Source of the DNA: Spiro-02 sp034114085
GTDB lineage: Bacteria > Spirochaetota > Spirochaetia > Sphaerochaetales > Sphaerochaetaceae
Assembly (NCBI GenBank): GCA_034114085.1
Contig: JAXEWB010000090.1
Coordinates: 1-64,000, forward strand
Direction: 5' to 3'
DNA length: 64,000 nt
Shown in pieces: positions 42,544-51,045 of the stretch (positions are counted from its first letter, which is position 1; every line of letters begins with the position of its first letter). Below the pieces are notes generated by a model. That model had not been told where the DNA came from and ran no database searches. It saw only the letters and a list, made by a program, of their open reading frames with translations. The position numbers and the translations under genes were made by a program.

Positions 42544-43467
42544 TCAGTCCTCTATGCGGCGGTTGATCCAAAGATAGAGCTCTTGTTGGATTTCGTCGCG
42601 ATTCGTTTCGTTGAGTAGTTCATGCCGCCCTCCGGGAATCAGCTTCAGCGTTACATCCGCGATGCCGGCATCACGATACAGGGCATAGACCTTGCGTACG
42701 CCCTTACCGTAGTCTCCGACGGGATCCATGTCTCCGCTGATGACCAACAACGGCAGATCCTTCGGCAACTTTTCAGCGTTCACCTTGTTGTTCGCGAACT
42801 CGACGCCCGTCAAAAGATCTACGAAGAACTGAGAAGAACACACGAACCCGCACAACTCATCGTCAATGTATTTCTGAACCTCGGCTTCGTCCCTGGACAA
42901 CCAGTCGAAGGGAGTCTTCGTCGGGTTGAATTTTTTATTGAACGACCCAAAGCTCAGCTTGTCGATGGCCTTGTCCGGAGTACGGGAACCGTTCTTCTTT
43001 GCATGCCGTCTCGCCAGCCACATGCCGACCTTGCCGACCATTCCTTTTGCGGCCCCGGTCCCCATGATGATGACACCGCTATACAAGTCGGGATGGAGAA
43101 CCATGACGGTACGGGCAAGAAAAGAGCCCATGCTATGCCCCATGAGAAACAATTGCAGACCAGGATTCTCCGTCGCAATGAGGTTGGACAGCTCATAGGC
43201 ATCCTCCGCCACACGCATCCAGCCGCCTTCATCCGAAAACCACCCCAGCTCACCGTCCAAGGCGGTATCACCATGACCACGATGATCCTGCGCATAGACC
43301 GCGATACCATGCGTATTCAGGAACGTAGCGAAACGATCATATCTGGAAGCATGTTCTGCCATACCATGAAAGATGTGTAGTACAGCGCGAATTTCCTTTT
43401 TTTGAGGAATCCATACACGATATACGAGGACATGTCCATCCGAGCAAGTTATTGTTCTTGTATCCAT
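42544..43467 (-). CDS. Alpha/beta hydrolase, monoacylglycerol lipase-like
   Basis: A 307-residue serine hydrolase of the Hydrolase_4 (lysophospholipase/monoglyceride lipase) type. IFHGMAEHASRYDRFATFL gives the oxyanion region, AQDHRGHG the conserved strand, FLMGHSMGSFLARTV the nucleophile elbow with Ser near residue 114, SGDMDPVGDYGKGV the catalytic Asp and LIPGGRHELLNE the catalytic His. No signal peptide. AGGTGGGG precedes the ATG, and a good promoter lies 60 bases upstream. Likely a lipid or ester hydrolase in the cytoplasm; precise substrate unknown. Confidence 0.9.
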   Translation of the reverse strand: MDTRTITCSDGHVLVYRVWIPQKKEIRAVLHIFHGMAEHASRYDRFATFLNTHGIAVYAQDHRGHGDTALDGELGWFSDEGGWMRVAEDAYELSNLIATENPGLQLFLMGHSMGSFLARTVMVLHPDLYSGVIIMGTGAAKGMVGKVGMWLARRHAKKNGSRTPDKAIDKLSFGSFNKKFNPTKTPFDWLSRDEAEVQKYIDDELCGFVCSSQFFVDLLTGVEFANNKVNAEKLPKDLPLLVISGDMDPVGDYGKGVRKVYALYRDAGIADVTLKLIPGGRHELLNETNRDEIQQELYLWINRRIED

Positions 43468-43526
43468 GGCGAAACCCCACCTTTTTTTATTGGTCCATAT
43501 TGTGTATTCTATATAAGTCCTATATC

Positions 43527-43555
43527 ATAATAGCAGTATAATGAATAGCTGACAA
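43527..43555 (-). promoter_or_regulatory. Sigma70-type promoter of the hydrolase-yihY operon
   Basis: On the minus strand TTGTCA (43555-43550), a 17-base spacer and TATTAT (43532-43527). Transcription would start near 43520, leaving a leader of about 50 bases before the ATG at 43467. Confidence 0.65.
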
Positions 43556-43606
43556 GCAAAGAACTTGTATTCATCGCACAAAATGCGTGCATTGTGAAAT
43601 TGCGCA

Positions 43607-43635
43607 TGTCACATTTCTACACCGTATGCTATAGT
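43607..43635 (+). promoter_or_regulatory. Possible promoter of the phosphodiesterase gene
   Basis: TATAGT at 43630-43635 is a good -10; TGTCAC, 17 bases upstream, is a poor -35. Initiation near 43642 would sit almost on the first in-frame ATG (43644), which argues for the later ATG at 43671 or for leaderless translation. Confidence 0.45.
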
Positions 43636-43670
43636 GATGGATAATGGCTGACCAACGGGAAGTAACTACC

Positions 43671-44228
43671 ATGCCTTCAGAGGGAACAACAGAATTGCAG
43701 ACGATCCTTGTAGCGTCGGACATCCACGGCTCACACGAAGCCATGGACAAATTGCTGAGGTATGCGGAAGAACTATGCGCTGACATGCTGATTCTCGCCG
43801 GAGACACGTGCCCGGCCTGCTCAACCGCTATCGTCAAAGGAATCTGGTACTCTCCCGTACCGATACTGATGGTCCGAGGAAACTGCGAAAGCCCATGGGA
43901 CTTTCAGGAAGCAGGCCTGCCCGTCCCTCCCATCTACAGAACCGAAACATTCGGAGAGAGGGCGATTTTGGTAACACACGGAGACAGGTTCCCGTCTCCC
44001 GTAGGATTACCGGTCCAGCTCAAGGAACAGGACATATTCATCTGCGGGCATACCCATCGTCCGGTGGTACACCATGAACCAGGGCGGCCCTGGCACCTCA
44101 ACCCCGGTTCCACAACCTATCCCCGGGGACGGGAAGGCGCCACTTTCGCAATCGTGGATACGGACGGCATTTCCATCCGCTCTCTCGATGAAAACAGACC
44201 GATTGCCGGACTTCAGGCGTATTGGTGA
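43671..44228 (+). CDS. yfcE: YfcE/MJ0936-family metallophosphodiesterase
   Basis: Binuclear-metal phosphodiesterase; E. coli YfcE hydrolyses phosphodiester test substrates and its natural substrate is unsettled. All five metal motifs are present: ASDIHGS (D-x-H), LAGDTCP (GD), VRGNCES (GNxE/D), VTHGDR and ICGHTHRP. Two ATGs are in frame, 43644 and 43671; the second has GGGAAG upstream and avoids the promoter, so it is preferred (185 residues). Monocistronic, and convergent with the oxidoreductase gene. Confidence 0.88.
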   Translation: MPSEGTTELQTILVASDIHGSHEAMDKLLRYAEELCADMLILAGDTCPACSTAIVKGIWYSPVPILMVRGNCESPWDFQEAGLPVPPIYRTETFGERAILVTHGDRFPSPVGLPVQLKEQDIFICGHTHRPVVHHEPGRPWHLNPGSTTYPRGREGATFAIVDTDGISIRSLDENRPIAGLQAYW

Positions 44229-44391
44229 TTATTGGCGCCAGAGAACTTCCAAGACTCCGCTCCAGAAAGTTTTGCTCAGGTATTTTACGTTGGCCCGCCA
44301 TGTGACAACCAAATCCCGACCTTGAAAGGAAAGCCGCCATTCCAACAACATTATGACATTCGGCGGACAGAGACTTCCGTCTTTGGAATCC

Positions 44392-46221
44392 TCACCTACG
44401 CAACATCCAGTACGCCTCCAGCAAGCGACGCAAGGGAAGAACTTCGTCCTTCGGATAGTTGCTTTCGGGATTGATTTGGAAATAGTCGGGCAAAGCCCCC
44501 CCGCCGAACCGCTCCTTGCCCAGCTTCGCGTCAAGGTCCATCTGCAAACGCCATGCCCCACGTCCCATTTCTAACAATTCCGACGCAGAAAGCTTTCCTC
44601 CGAACATGGAACTGACAAGCGACACGAATATTTTTGGAGCGGCAAGCTTCCAAGGACGGCGAGAATGCCTCATCAGCAAACGAGCCAAGAATGGACTACG
44701 CAACAACCGGTTTCCCGCATACCCTTCATACAAGGCAGAAACCGCGAGCATCGGACAAATTCCGATACTTTCCAACGCATGGCAGAGGTCCTCATTGAAT
44801 ACGGCCCATCGCGCCAGCGTCTTCGGTTGTACATCGCGAAGCCGTGGCAGGACGACTTCGGGTAAAAACGGAAACTCAGAACCAGTAGCTTCATACAGGC
44901 CTTGACCGAACGCCCCCCGGATATCATAAGGCCCTATCTCCAGGCCTCCTGACATATAGGCCCATTCCCCTCCCCCGAAATTCTCGACCAATGCCTCCAA
45001 GCCAAGACCCAGCGTCTCCCCGGCGCCTTTGCGATAGGCCGCGGCGTCGATTACCTTGACCAAGGCATCCACCCCGCCATGCTCGATATCGGGAAGCATC
45101 GGCAACACCCCATGGCGACGCGCCATGATCGCCCAACCGAGTATGTTACCCATTGAAACGGGATCGACACCGTCTTCGATACAGGTCTGGAGCAATCGTT
45201 GCACTTTGTCAGGATCAAAGATATTGAGGTTAGCGCCAAGCATGGCCACCGCTTCATACTGAGGCAACAAGGTCTGTATCTTACCCGTGGTATCGGTAAT
45301 CGCATGATAGCATGAAATGGGACAACTGGAGCAAGAATTGAAACAATCGCCATATCGACGCCGTTGTTCGCTTCCTCCCAGATAAAAAGTCCGGGGATCG
45401 GTACGCAACGTATAATTGACTAACGGAAGCCACCCGCCCTCGTTCGCATCCGCCACCAAGGTAGCGGAACCTTCACTGCGGAGCCGCTTTGCGAACGGGC
45501 TTGTCTCGCAGACCCCGAACAAGGTCTTTTGCAATTTTGAAGTAGCTATGGTCGGTGTGGACAGATGCTCGGAGGGGTTGCCGTTAACTACTACGGCCTT
45601 GACGTTCTTGAAACCGAACACCGCGCCGATCCCCCCCCTGCCGATGCTTTTGCCATCGCAGACGACGGAAGCGTACGGAACCTTCTGCTCTCCCGCCGGC
45701 CCGATGGACAGCACGCAGTCGTATTGGTCGCGGGTCATCAACTCAGAGATACGTGATGTCGAAAAACCGATGAACCGTTCGGAATTCAGCACGGACATGC
45801 CTTCAGACTCCACCACCATGACCACCGGTCTCCGGGAACGTCCACGAACCACAAGCGCATCATATCCCGCGGCCTTCAACGCAGGTCCGAAACTCGATGA
45901 ACTGCGTCCGACAGTCATGCGTCCGGTCGCGGGGGAACGGGTCGCGATGCAGAACAGGTCGCCGCAAGGCGTCGAGGTGTTCGTCAGCAGTCCGCATGCG
46001 ATCACAATCGGATTGCCAGCTTCATAACAGGAAGGATCGTTCACCGTCTCGTCCGCATAGTCTTCCCACAGCCGCAGGGCGAGTCCCCTGCCTCCCGGAT
46101 ATGACCGCAGAACATCAGGGGAGATCTCCTGGACTTCCCGACGTTCAGTCGCAAGATCCACCACCAGGCAATGCCCCGGAGGGAGAAGCTGCAATGTATG
46201 TTCGTCGCTTGTGTGGCTCAT
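44392..46221 (-). CDS. Aldehyde:ferredoxin oxidoreductase-family protein
   Basis: A tungsten- or molybdenum-bispterin enzyme that oxidises aldehydes with ferredoxin. The N-terminal AFOR_N domain reads VVDLATERREVQEIS, SYPGGRGLALRLWEDYA and GRMTVGRSSSSFGPALKAAGYDALVVRG. The [4Fe-4S] ligands are in CSSCPISC near residue 300, with a likely fourth Cys near the C terminus (GICPM). About 609 residues is the normal size. The longer frame to 46257 begins with TTG inside a promoter; ATG 46221 is taken. No pterin or tungstate genes are nearby. Substrate unknown. Confidence 0.88.
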   Translation of the reverse strand: MSHTSDEHTLQLLPPGHCLVVDLATERREVQEISPDVLRSYPGGRGLALRLWEDYADETVNDPSCYEAGNPIVIACGLLTNTSTPCGDLFCIATRSPATGRMTVGRSSSSFGPALKAAGYDALVVRGRSRRPVVMVVESEGMSVLNSERFIGFSTSRISELMTRDQYDCVLSIGPAGEQKVPYASVVCDGKSIGRGGIGAVFGFKNVKAVVVNGNPSEHLSTPTIATSKLQKTLFGVCETSPFAKRLRSEGSATLVADANEGGWLPLVNYTLRTDPRTFYLGGSEQRRRYGDCFNSCSSCPISCYHAITDTTGKIQTLLPQYEAVAMLGANLNIFDPDKVQRLLQTCIEDGVDPVSMGNILGWAIMARRHGVLPMLPDIEHGGVDALVKVIDAAAYRKGAGETLGLGLEALVENFGGGEWAYMSGGLEIGPYDIRGAFGQGLYEATGSEFPFLPEVVLPRLRDVQPKTLARWAVFNEDLCHALESIGICPMLAVSALYEGYAGNRLLRSPFLARLLMRHSRRPWKLAAPKIFVSLVSSMFGGKLSASELLEMGRGAWRLQMDLDAKLGKERFGGGALPDYFQINPESNYPKDEVLPLRRLLEAYWMLRR

Positions 46222-46228
46222 GCTATCC

Positions 46229-46257
46229 ACTCTACTCATAGAGGAATGAACTGTCAA
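46229..46257 (-). promoter_or_regulatory. Promoter abutting the AFOR start codon
   Basis: On the minus strand TTGACA (46257-46252), exactly 17 bases, TAGAGT (46234-46229). Only 7 bases separate the -10 box from the ATG at 46221, so the mRNA may be leaderless or nearly so. Confidence 0.6.
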
Positions 46258-46281
46258 TGAAGACGTTGCGTCCGAATTGTC

Positions 46282-46310
46282 TTGAATGCCTGGAACACGA
46301 ACCGTATATT
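46282..46310 (+). promoter_or_regulatory. Promoter of the nucleoside kinase gene
   Basis: TTGAAT (46282-46287), 17-base spacer, TATATT (46305-46310). Initiation near 46317 leaves a 20-base leader containing GGAG ahead of the ATG at 46337. Confidence 0.6.
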
Positions 46311-46336
46311 GATAGAAACGGATGGAGAAAAAGCAG

Positions 46337-48025
46337 ATGAAACAGACTGTTACGGTTACATATGGGAAAAATCAGTTCGAGCTGGAGTTCGGCGTCACTG
46401 TCGAACAGGCGTTGGTGGCGTTAGGCTGCGTGGATTCGTCCATCGTTCCTTCCTATCAGGATAATCCCGTAATCGGGGCCATGGTCAACAATGACCTGCA
46501 ACCGACTTCCGCACGGTTGGAATCGGACTGTACGTTGGAACCAGTCCGCATATTCTCCGATCTCGGCAAACGGATGTACCGGCATAGCATATGTTACCTG
46601 CTCGGTTGCGCAGTCGCCGGCCTGTATCCGGACAGACGGCTGGTAATCGGTCATTCCCTGGGAGATGGCTACTACTATTCGTTCAACGACCAATATCTTC
46701 TGTCCTCCGAGGACATCGAGCAGATCGCCAAGGTGATGAGGGAACTCGCGCACGGCAATCTTCCCATCGAACGTGTGAACATTCCGTACGGACAGGCGAT
46801 GGAATATTTTCATCACCGCAAGTTCGAGGAGACGGAAGCGTTGCTTTCCTATCAGAACGAACCGACGATCAGCCTCTACCAGCTCAATGGTTATTGGGAT
46901 GTGACCTATGAGCCTCTGGTACACACAACCTCGGTGCTGACGGTATGGGAACTCAAACCGTATGGGGACAGGGGTATGCTGCTGCGATATCCCCGTTCCT
47001 TCGATTTCACCCAGCTTGACACATGGAAGGACAATCCGTTGCTGTTCTCAGTGTTCAAGGAATACAAGGAATGGGGACGGATCCTCGATGTCGAGTCGCT
47101 TGGAAAATTGAACAAGATATGCGCGGCGGGACAAATCCAGTCGTTCATACGGATGGCGGAATCCCTCCAAGCGAAAAAAATTACCCAGATCGCCGACAGG
47201 ATCACTGGCGACAGCAACATCCGCGTCGTATTCATCGCGGGGCCTTCATCTTCCGGCAAGACGACGTTCGCCCAGAAGCTCTGCATCCAGCTACAGGTCG
47301 TGGGGATTCGCCCGATCAAGATTTCATTGGACGACTATTATCTGACACGGGAATTCGTGCCAGTCGATGAAAACGGAGAAAAAGACTATGAAAGGCTGGA
47401 AGCCCTCGACACGGCCCAGTTCCAGAGAGATCTCCACGACTTGTACGATGGTCTTGCGGTAGACTTGCCCCATTTCGACTTCAAGCAGAACAAACGCTAC
47501 TACACGGACAATCCGATACGGCTGGACCGTCATTCAATCCTAGTCATAGAAGGTATCCACGGGCTCAACCCGGCGCTCGTTCCGCAGATAGACCAAGAGA
47601 CTACGTTCCGCATCTATATCTCGGCGCTGACACAACTGAACCTCGACGACCACAACAGGATTAGCACTACCGACAACCGAATCCTTCGGCGAATCGTCAG
47701 GGACAACAGGACCAGGGGCGTCGAAGCGGAAACCACCCTCGCCATGTGGCCGTCGGTACAACGCGGTGAAAACCTCCATATCTTCCCCTATCAGAACAAC
47801 GCCGATGTCATGCTCAATTCCGCGCTGGACTACGAACTGGGCGTGCTCGCCCCCTTCGCGCAACCATTGCTCAAAACGGTCAAGCCCTCGGCGCACAAAG
47901 CCTACCCTCTTGCCAGACGGCTTCTTGCCTTCCTTGAGAATGTGTATCCGATTTCAGAATCAGCCGTTCCCAGAGATTCCCTGCTCAGAGAATTCATCGG
48001 CGGCAGCGAATTCGATGTGATATAA
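46337..48025 (+). CDS. TGS-domain uridine kinase-like nucleoside kinase
   Basis: A 562-residue fusion: an N-terminal threonyl-tRNA-synthetase-like TGS/second additional domain (TVTVTYGKNQFELEFGVTVEQALVAL; SLGDGYYYSFND near 110), then a uridine kinase/phosphoribulokinase-type P-loop domain. The P-loop is VVFIAGPSSSGKTTFAQKL near 298, followed by ISLDDYYLTREFVP with the base-binding Asp, and RRIVRDNRTRGVEAE as the lid. Comparable proteins occur in spirochaetes, Thermotoga and clostridia. GGAG 8 bases before ATG 46337 decides this start over 46322. It is divergent from the AFOR gene. Confidence 0.9.
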   Translation: MKQTVTVTYGKNQFELEFGVTVEQALVALGCVDSSIVPSYQDNPVIGAMVNNDLQPTSARLESDCTLEPVRIFSDLGKRMYRHSICYLLGCAVAGLYPDRRLVIGHSLGDGYYYSFNDQYLLSSEDIEQIAKVMRELAHGNLPIERVNIPYGQAMEYFHHRKFEETEALLSYQNEPTISLYQLNGYWDVTYEPLVHTTSVLTVWELKPYGDRGMLLRYPRSFDFTQLDTWKDNPLLFSVFKEYKEWGRILDVESLGKLNKICAAGQIQSFIRMAESLQAKKITQIADRITGDSNIRVVFIAGPSSSGKTTFAQKLCIQLQVVGIRPIKISLDDYYLTREFVPVDENGEKDYERLEALDTAQFQRDLHDLYDGLAVDLPHFDFKQNKRYYTDNPIRLDRHSILVIEGIHGLNPALVPQIDQETTFRIYISALTQLNLDDHNRISTTDNRILRRIVRDNRTRGVEAETTLAMWPSVQRGENLHIFPYQNNADVMLNSALDYELGVLAPFAQPLLKTVKPSAHKAYPLARRLLAFLENVYPISESAVPRDSLLREFIGGSEFDVI

Positions 48026-48333
48026 AAGGCGGGGTTTTAGGTTTGCTCTGGGTTTGATTGGTGTTCGCCCTAGGCTCAACCGGTGTTCGCTCTAGACATG
48101 GAGATTGCTTTGGGGGTGCTTGGTGAGCGCTCGGTGACCACTCTGGGCTTGTTCAGTATTCATTCCAAAGCCCCCCTATGCACCTCGCTACCACAGCCCA
48201 GCCTCCAAGCCATCCAACCTCCCCTGCCAGCCCTAAAATATTTGTTGCGGTACGGTGAGTTTTTCAGTACGCTATGTGATGGAATGGGCAATGATGCGAT
48301 ATACTCGCACTCCCAGAAAGGAAGGAAATAAAA
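48026..48333. repeat. Intergenic region with degenerate 22-base repeats
   Basis: No gene is evident. GGTGTTCGCCCTAG (48060-48073) recurs as GGTGTTCGCTCTAG (48082-48095), period 22, with a weaker copy GGTTTGCTCTGG at 48040-48051. The second half is C-rich on the plus strand. Purpose unknown. GGAAGG near 48320 is the ribosome site of the next gene. Confidence 0.45.
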
Positions 48334-48558
48334 ATGTCATATGATGATAATGACCGCCAGCGATATGTCTGTCCGAAATGTGGCTGTACCAGCTTTGAGC
48401 ATGACCAGTTCCAGGCGACCGGCGGGAATTTCGCAAAAATCTTCGATGTGCAGAACAAACGGTTCATCACGGTCAGTTGCTCACGCTGCGGCTATACCGA
48501 ACTGTACAAGGCGCAGACCTCGGAGGGCTGGAACATTCTGGATTTCCTGACGAACTAG
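48334..48558 (+). CDS. Zinc-ribbon protein (zinc_ribbon_13 type)
   Basis: A 74-residue protein with two Cys pairs forming a zinc ribbon: YVCPKCGCTSFEHDQF at about 11-26 and VSCSRCGYTELYKAQ at about 47-61, ending GWNILDFLTN. This is the small 'nucleic-acid-binding Zn ribbon' family found in many bacteria; function unproved. GGAAGGAAATAAAA precedes the ATG. Single gene. Confidence 0.88.
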   Translation: MSYDDNDRQRYVCPKCGCTSFEHDQFQATGGNFAKIFDVQNKRFITVSCSRCGYTELYKAQTSEGWNILDFLTN

Positions 48559-48613
48559 GCGACCCAGCAATAAAACGGCTCGTTGGCGCACTGGCAGACG
48601 ATAACCAACCAAA

Positions 48614-49300
48614 TCAATTGATTGTGAAGCTCTCTACGGAAACGACAGTCCCGATTTCCTCCAACCGGGCGATTGCCTGTGAAATGGGAATCCTCTTGCG
48701 GAAGATGATGCTCGCCGTCAGTATCAGCTGGCCGTCCGCACTACGGTTCACCTGAAGGTTCCGTACCGATAGCCCGCCCTGTTTCAACGACGTGCCGATC
48801 GCCTCCGCGGACCGATCGGAATCATTCAAGGGAATGGTCACGGTGCCTATCAACTGGGTGCCGAGACGCAGATGCTTGTTGTGCAGTAGAATCTGGAACA
48901 GGATCATCAACAGAGTGAAAAAGATTCCCGTGACATACATGCCGGCGCCAAGGGCTATGCCGAGGCCTACAGTACCCCACAGCCCCGCGGCCGTCGTCAC
49001 CCCGATGGTATTCTCCTTGCGGACGAATATGACGCCCGCGCCAAGAAAGCCTATGGCGGTGACTACTCCGGCGGCGATACGGGAGGCGTCCAGCGAGATG
49101 CCGTCGTATCCGATTACATCGAAGAAGCCATACTTGGAGACGATCATCATCAGTGCGGAAGACATGGCGACCAGCATATGGGTCCTGACGCCCGCGCTTT
49201 TGAACCGTTTCTCACGTTCACAGCCGACCAGACCGCCACAGACCGCGGCAAGTACGATTCTCAACAGATATTCCCATTCAGTACTAGCAAAGAACTGCAT
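48614..49300 (-). CDS. MgtC/SapB-family membrane protein
   Basis: A 228-residue inner-membrane protein. The MgtC domain spans roughly residues 10-140: LRIVLAAVCGGLVGCEREKRFKSAGVRTHMLVAMSSALMMIVSKYG, DASRIAAGVVTAIGFLGAGVIF and VTTAAGLWGTVGLGIALGAGMY. A cytoplasmic ACT-like C-terminal region follows. GGAGGAGAGGATT ahead of ATG 49300 decides the start over 49327. The family is linked to Mg limitation and acid stress in other bacteria; no Mg riboswitch was seen here. Confidence 0.9.
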   Translation of the reverse strand: MQFFASTEWEYLLRIVLAAVCGGLVGCEREKRFKSAGVRTHMLVAMSSALMMIVSKYGFFDVIGYDGISLDASRIAAGVVTAIGFLGAGVIFVRKENTIGVTTAAGLWGTVGLGIALGAGMYVTGIFFTLLMILFQILLHNKHLRLGTQLIGTVTIPLNDSDRSAEAIGTSLKQGGLSVRNLQVNRSADGQLILTASIIFRKRIPISQAIARLEEIGTVVSVESFTIN

Positions 49301-49648
49301 AATCCTCTCCTCCAACCATCCAACCACGACATGCGACGATACAGGCGATACGCCTCCCGACCAATCGACAGCCCCTCATAAACGGATACAAGCCACCCAT
49401 CTGGAAGGGCGGCTTGCGATATCCTGACACATATGATGGCACGGTTCGACTAGCTGGAGCGCAACAGCCACCTCACGCACCTGTATTCGCGCACTCTACG
49501 GCATTCCCCTATACGACATGCCGCTATAAAGATACTATCTTTTTGGCAAACAGGAAACCCTCGGCACACCTTTGGCCATAGTATGCCATGCACCGTATAA
49601 ACCGTCCATGCCGATGAACAAACGGACATGGAAACGAACAACTCTCCA
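49301..49648. other. Intergenic region with a hairpin at 49390-49415
   Basis: No gene is supportable in these 348 bases. AAGCCACCC pairs with GGGCGGCTT (one A-C mismatch) around an 8-base loop; the following sequence is not T-rich on either strand. It may end the amidohydrolase transcript on the minus strand. Confidence 0.4.
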
Positions 49649-50710
49649 TCAGCGCCGCACAAGCTTCAGTATATTTTCGTGGGAGACCTTCCTTGCGGCG
49701 GCGTCGCTCGACAAGTCCAACAGGGGATAGCACTTGGTAATTTCGCCTGGACAGGTCCCCCAATTGCCTACCTTGTCAGAACCTATCATGATACGATCCT
49801 GATGCTTTTCCAGCAGTGCGGCCCATTCCTTCAAGCTTCCACCGTTCTTGTTGATGTAGTCATCATATACAACCCAAGAAAGATCCATATGGAGGTTCGG
49901 ATGCTTCTCGAGAAGCCCATCCGCGATCTCAACGAGGTTTGAAATCTCGACTCTTCTTGAAATCCCCACATGAGCCCAGATGATATTCGTCTTCCGGTTG
50001 TGTTCGAGCGCGCGTTCCAGTTCTTCAAGGTAGATCGGGTCGTCCATATACGCCCCCGCGATATTGTGATGGATCAGTACGGGAAGCCCTTTCTCCGCCG
50101 CCAGGTCATAGATCGCGAGAAATGCGGGGTGGTCCGTCCGAGTGGGCTCTCCATACGTGAGCGCGGTCAGGTCGTCGCGCCGACTCATCAGCTCGCCGAT
50201 TCCATAAATCTCACCCGGATACAGATCAAGAAGCTGACTGATATATTCCACCGCGTTCCTGTCGTTTGGGTTCATCCCGCATACGAACGGGAAGAACCGC
50301 GCCTGTACCGCATCGCTCTCCTTCTCATACTGTTCCAGCATGATATAGTCGGTCTCTGAAAAATAGTAGGCGCGGGAATCGTTGCCGAGATAGCAAGCAG
50401 GCTTGTTCGGCGCATGCTCATCCCATCGCTTGGACATCGCCATTCCAAACAGAACCGCCTCCGATACGCCCGCTTCATCCATCTTCTCAACCAACGGCCC
50501 GAAACCATCGGCCCGTTGCAGGAAATCAAGACAATGCAGATGGCTATCGACAATCCTATACTCACCAGCCGATTCAGGGACGGCGGAAACCTCGTTGGTG
50601 CCAACAGGCTCATGATCAATCGCCACGATATCTTTGCCACTAACACATGAGCAGAGCAGGAGACTCACCATCACGCAGACGAAGGCTACAGCCATTTCCC
50701 TTCTTTTCAT
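49649..50710 (-). CDS. Lipoprotein amidohydrolase (Amidohydro_2 type)
   Basis: A 353-residue metal-dependent hydrolase of the amidohydrolase-2 family. The ATG at 50710, 8 bases after GGGGGA, gives a lipoprotein-like signal MKRREMAVAFVCVMVSLLLCSC; the longer frame to 50914 is not supported. Catalytic features: RIVDSHLHCLDFL (H-x-H), GLPVLIHHN, NIIWAHVGISRR and RIMIGSDKVGNWG with the final Asp. It should act at the outer face of the membrane. Monocistronic. Substrate unknown. Confidence 0.85.
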   Translation of the reverse strand: MKRREMAVAFVCVMVSLLLCSCVSGKDIVAIDHEPVGTNEVSAVPESAGEYRIVDSHLHCLDFLQRADGFGPLVEKMDEAGVSEAVLFGMAMSKRWDEHAPNKPACYLGNDSRAYYFSETDYIMLEQYEKESDAVQARFFPFVCGMNPNDRNAVEYISQLLDLYPGEIYGIGELMSRRDDLTALTYGEPTRTDHPAFLAIYDLAAEKGLPVLIHHNIAGAYMDDPIYLEELERALEHNRKTNIIWAHVGISRRVEISNLVEIADGLLEKHPNLHMDLSWVVYDDYINKNGGSLKEWAALLEKHQDRIMIGSDKVGNWGTCPGEITKCYPLLDLSSDAAARKVSHENILKLVRR

Positions 50711-50984
50711 GGACAATCCCCCATTCCACGGTGATAGCATTCTTTTCCAGAATTTCAAAACGAAGCTGAAGACGGACGGGGGAAACAAGAGCTTTTCCCT
50801 ACATTCAGAAATCCACAGGCAAGCGTAAAGCCATAGGCGATTCCGAACGAGGCCATGGTCACGATACCATGGCGGGCATGGAGCCGGAACTTTATCCAGT
50901 ACCTCGAATGACATTGGGGGTCGGCTTTTCCTTTTCGCACAAACCTTCCGGCACGACTGACCGTAACCGGCACCAGTCTCGACT

Positions 50985-50998
50985 ATTTAGTAAATTGT
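50985..50998. promoter_or_regulatory. Candidate LacI operator at the regulator's own promoter
   Basis: ATTTAGTAAATTGT; the core ATTTA-G-TAAAT is an 11-bp palindrome. The same 14 bases occur at 57598-57611 upstream of the binding-protein gene, and a variant at 57556-57568. It touches the -35 box of the regulator gene, fitting autorepression. Confidence 0.65.
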
Positions 50999-51027
50999 TG
51001 GTAAAAAGAAATAAAATCTGGTATAAT
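50998..51027 (+). promoter_or_regulatory. Promoter of the LacI-family gene
   Basis: TTGGTA (50998-51003), an 18-base spacer and a consensus TATAAT (51022-51027). Initiation near 51034 leaves a short leader before the ATG at 51046. Confidence 0.7.
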
Positions 51028-51045
51028 CTTAACAGGATCGTAGAG

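Noticed and set aside
43588..43614. CRP-like site TGTGA...TCACA near yfcE
   Set aside because: The half-sites are 11 bases apart, not the 6 needed for CRP.
48040..48095. CRISPR-like repeats
   Set aside because: Only two or three degenerate copies without unique spacers of regular length and no cas genes.
50711..50914. N-terminal extension of the amidohydrolase
   Set aside because: A lipoprotein signal begins at the ATG 50710, preceded by GGGGGA.
50869..51045. N-terminal extension of the LacI-family gene
   Set aside because: It would precede the helix-turn-helix by 59 residues and include the promoter TATAAT at 51022.
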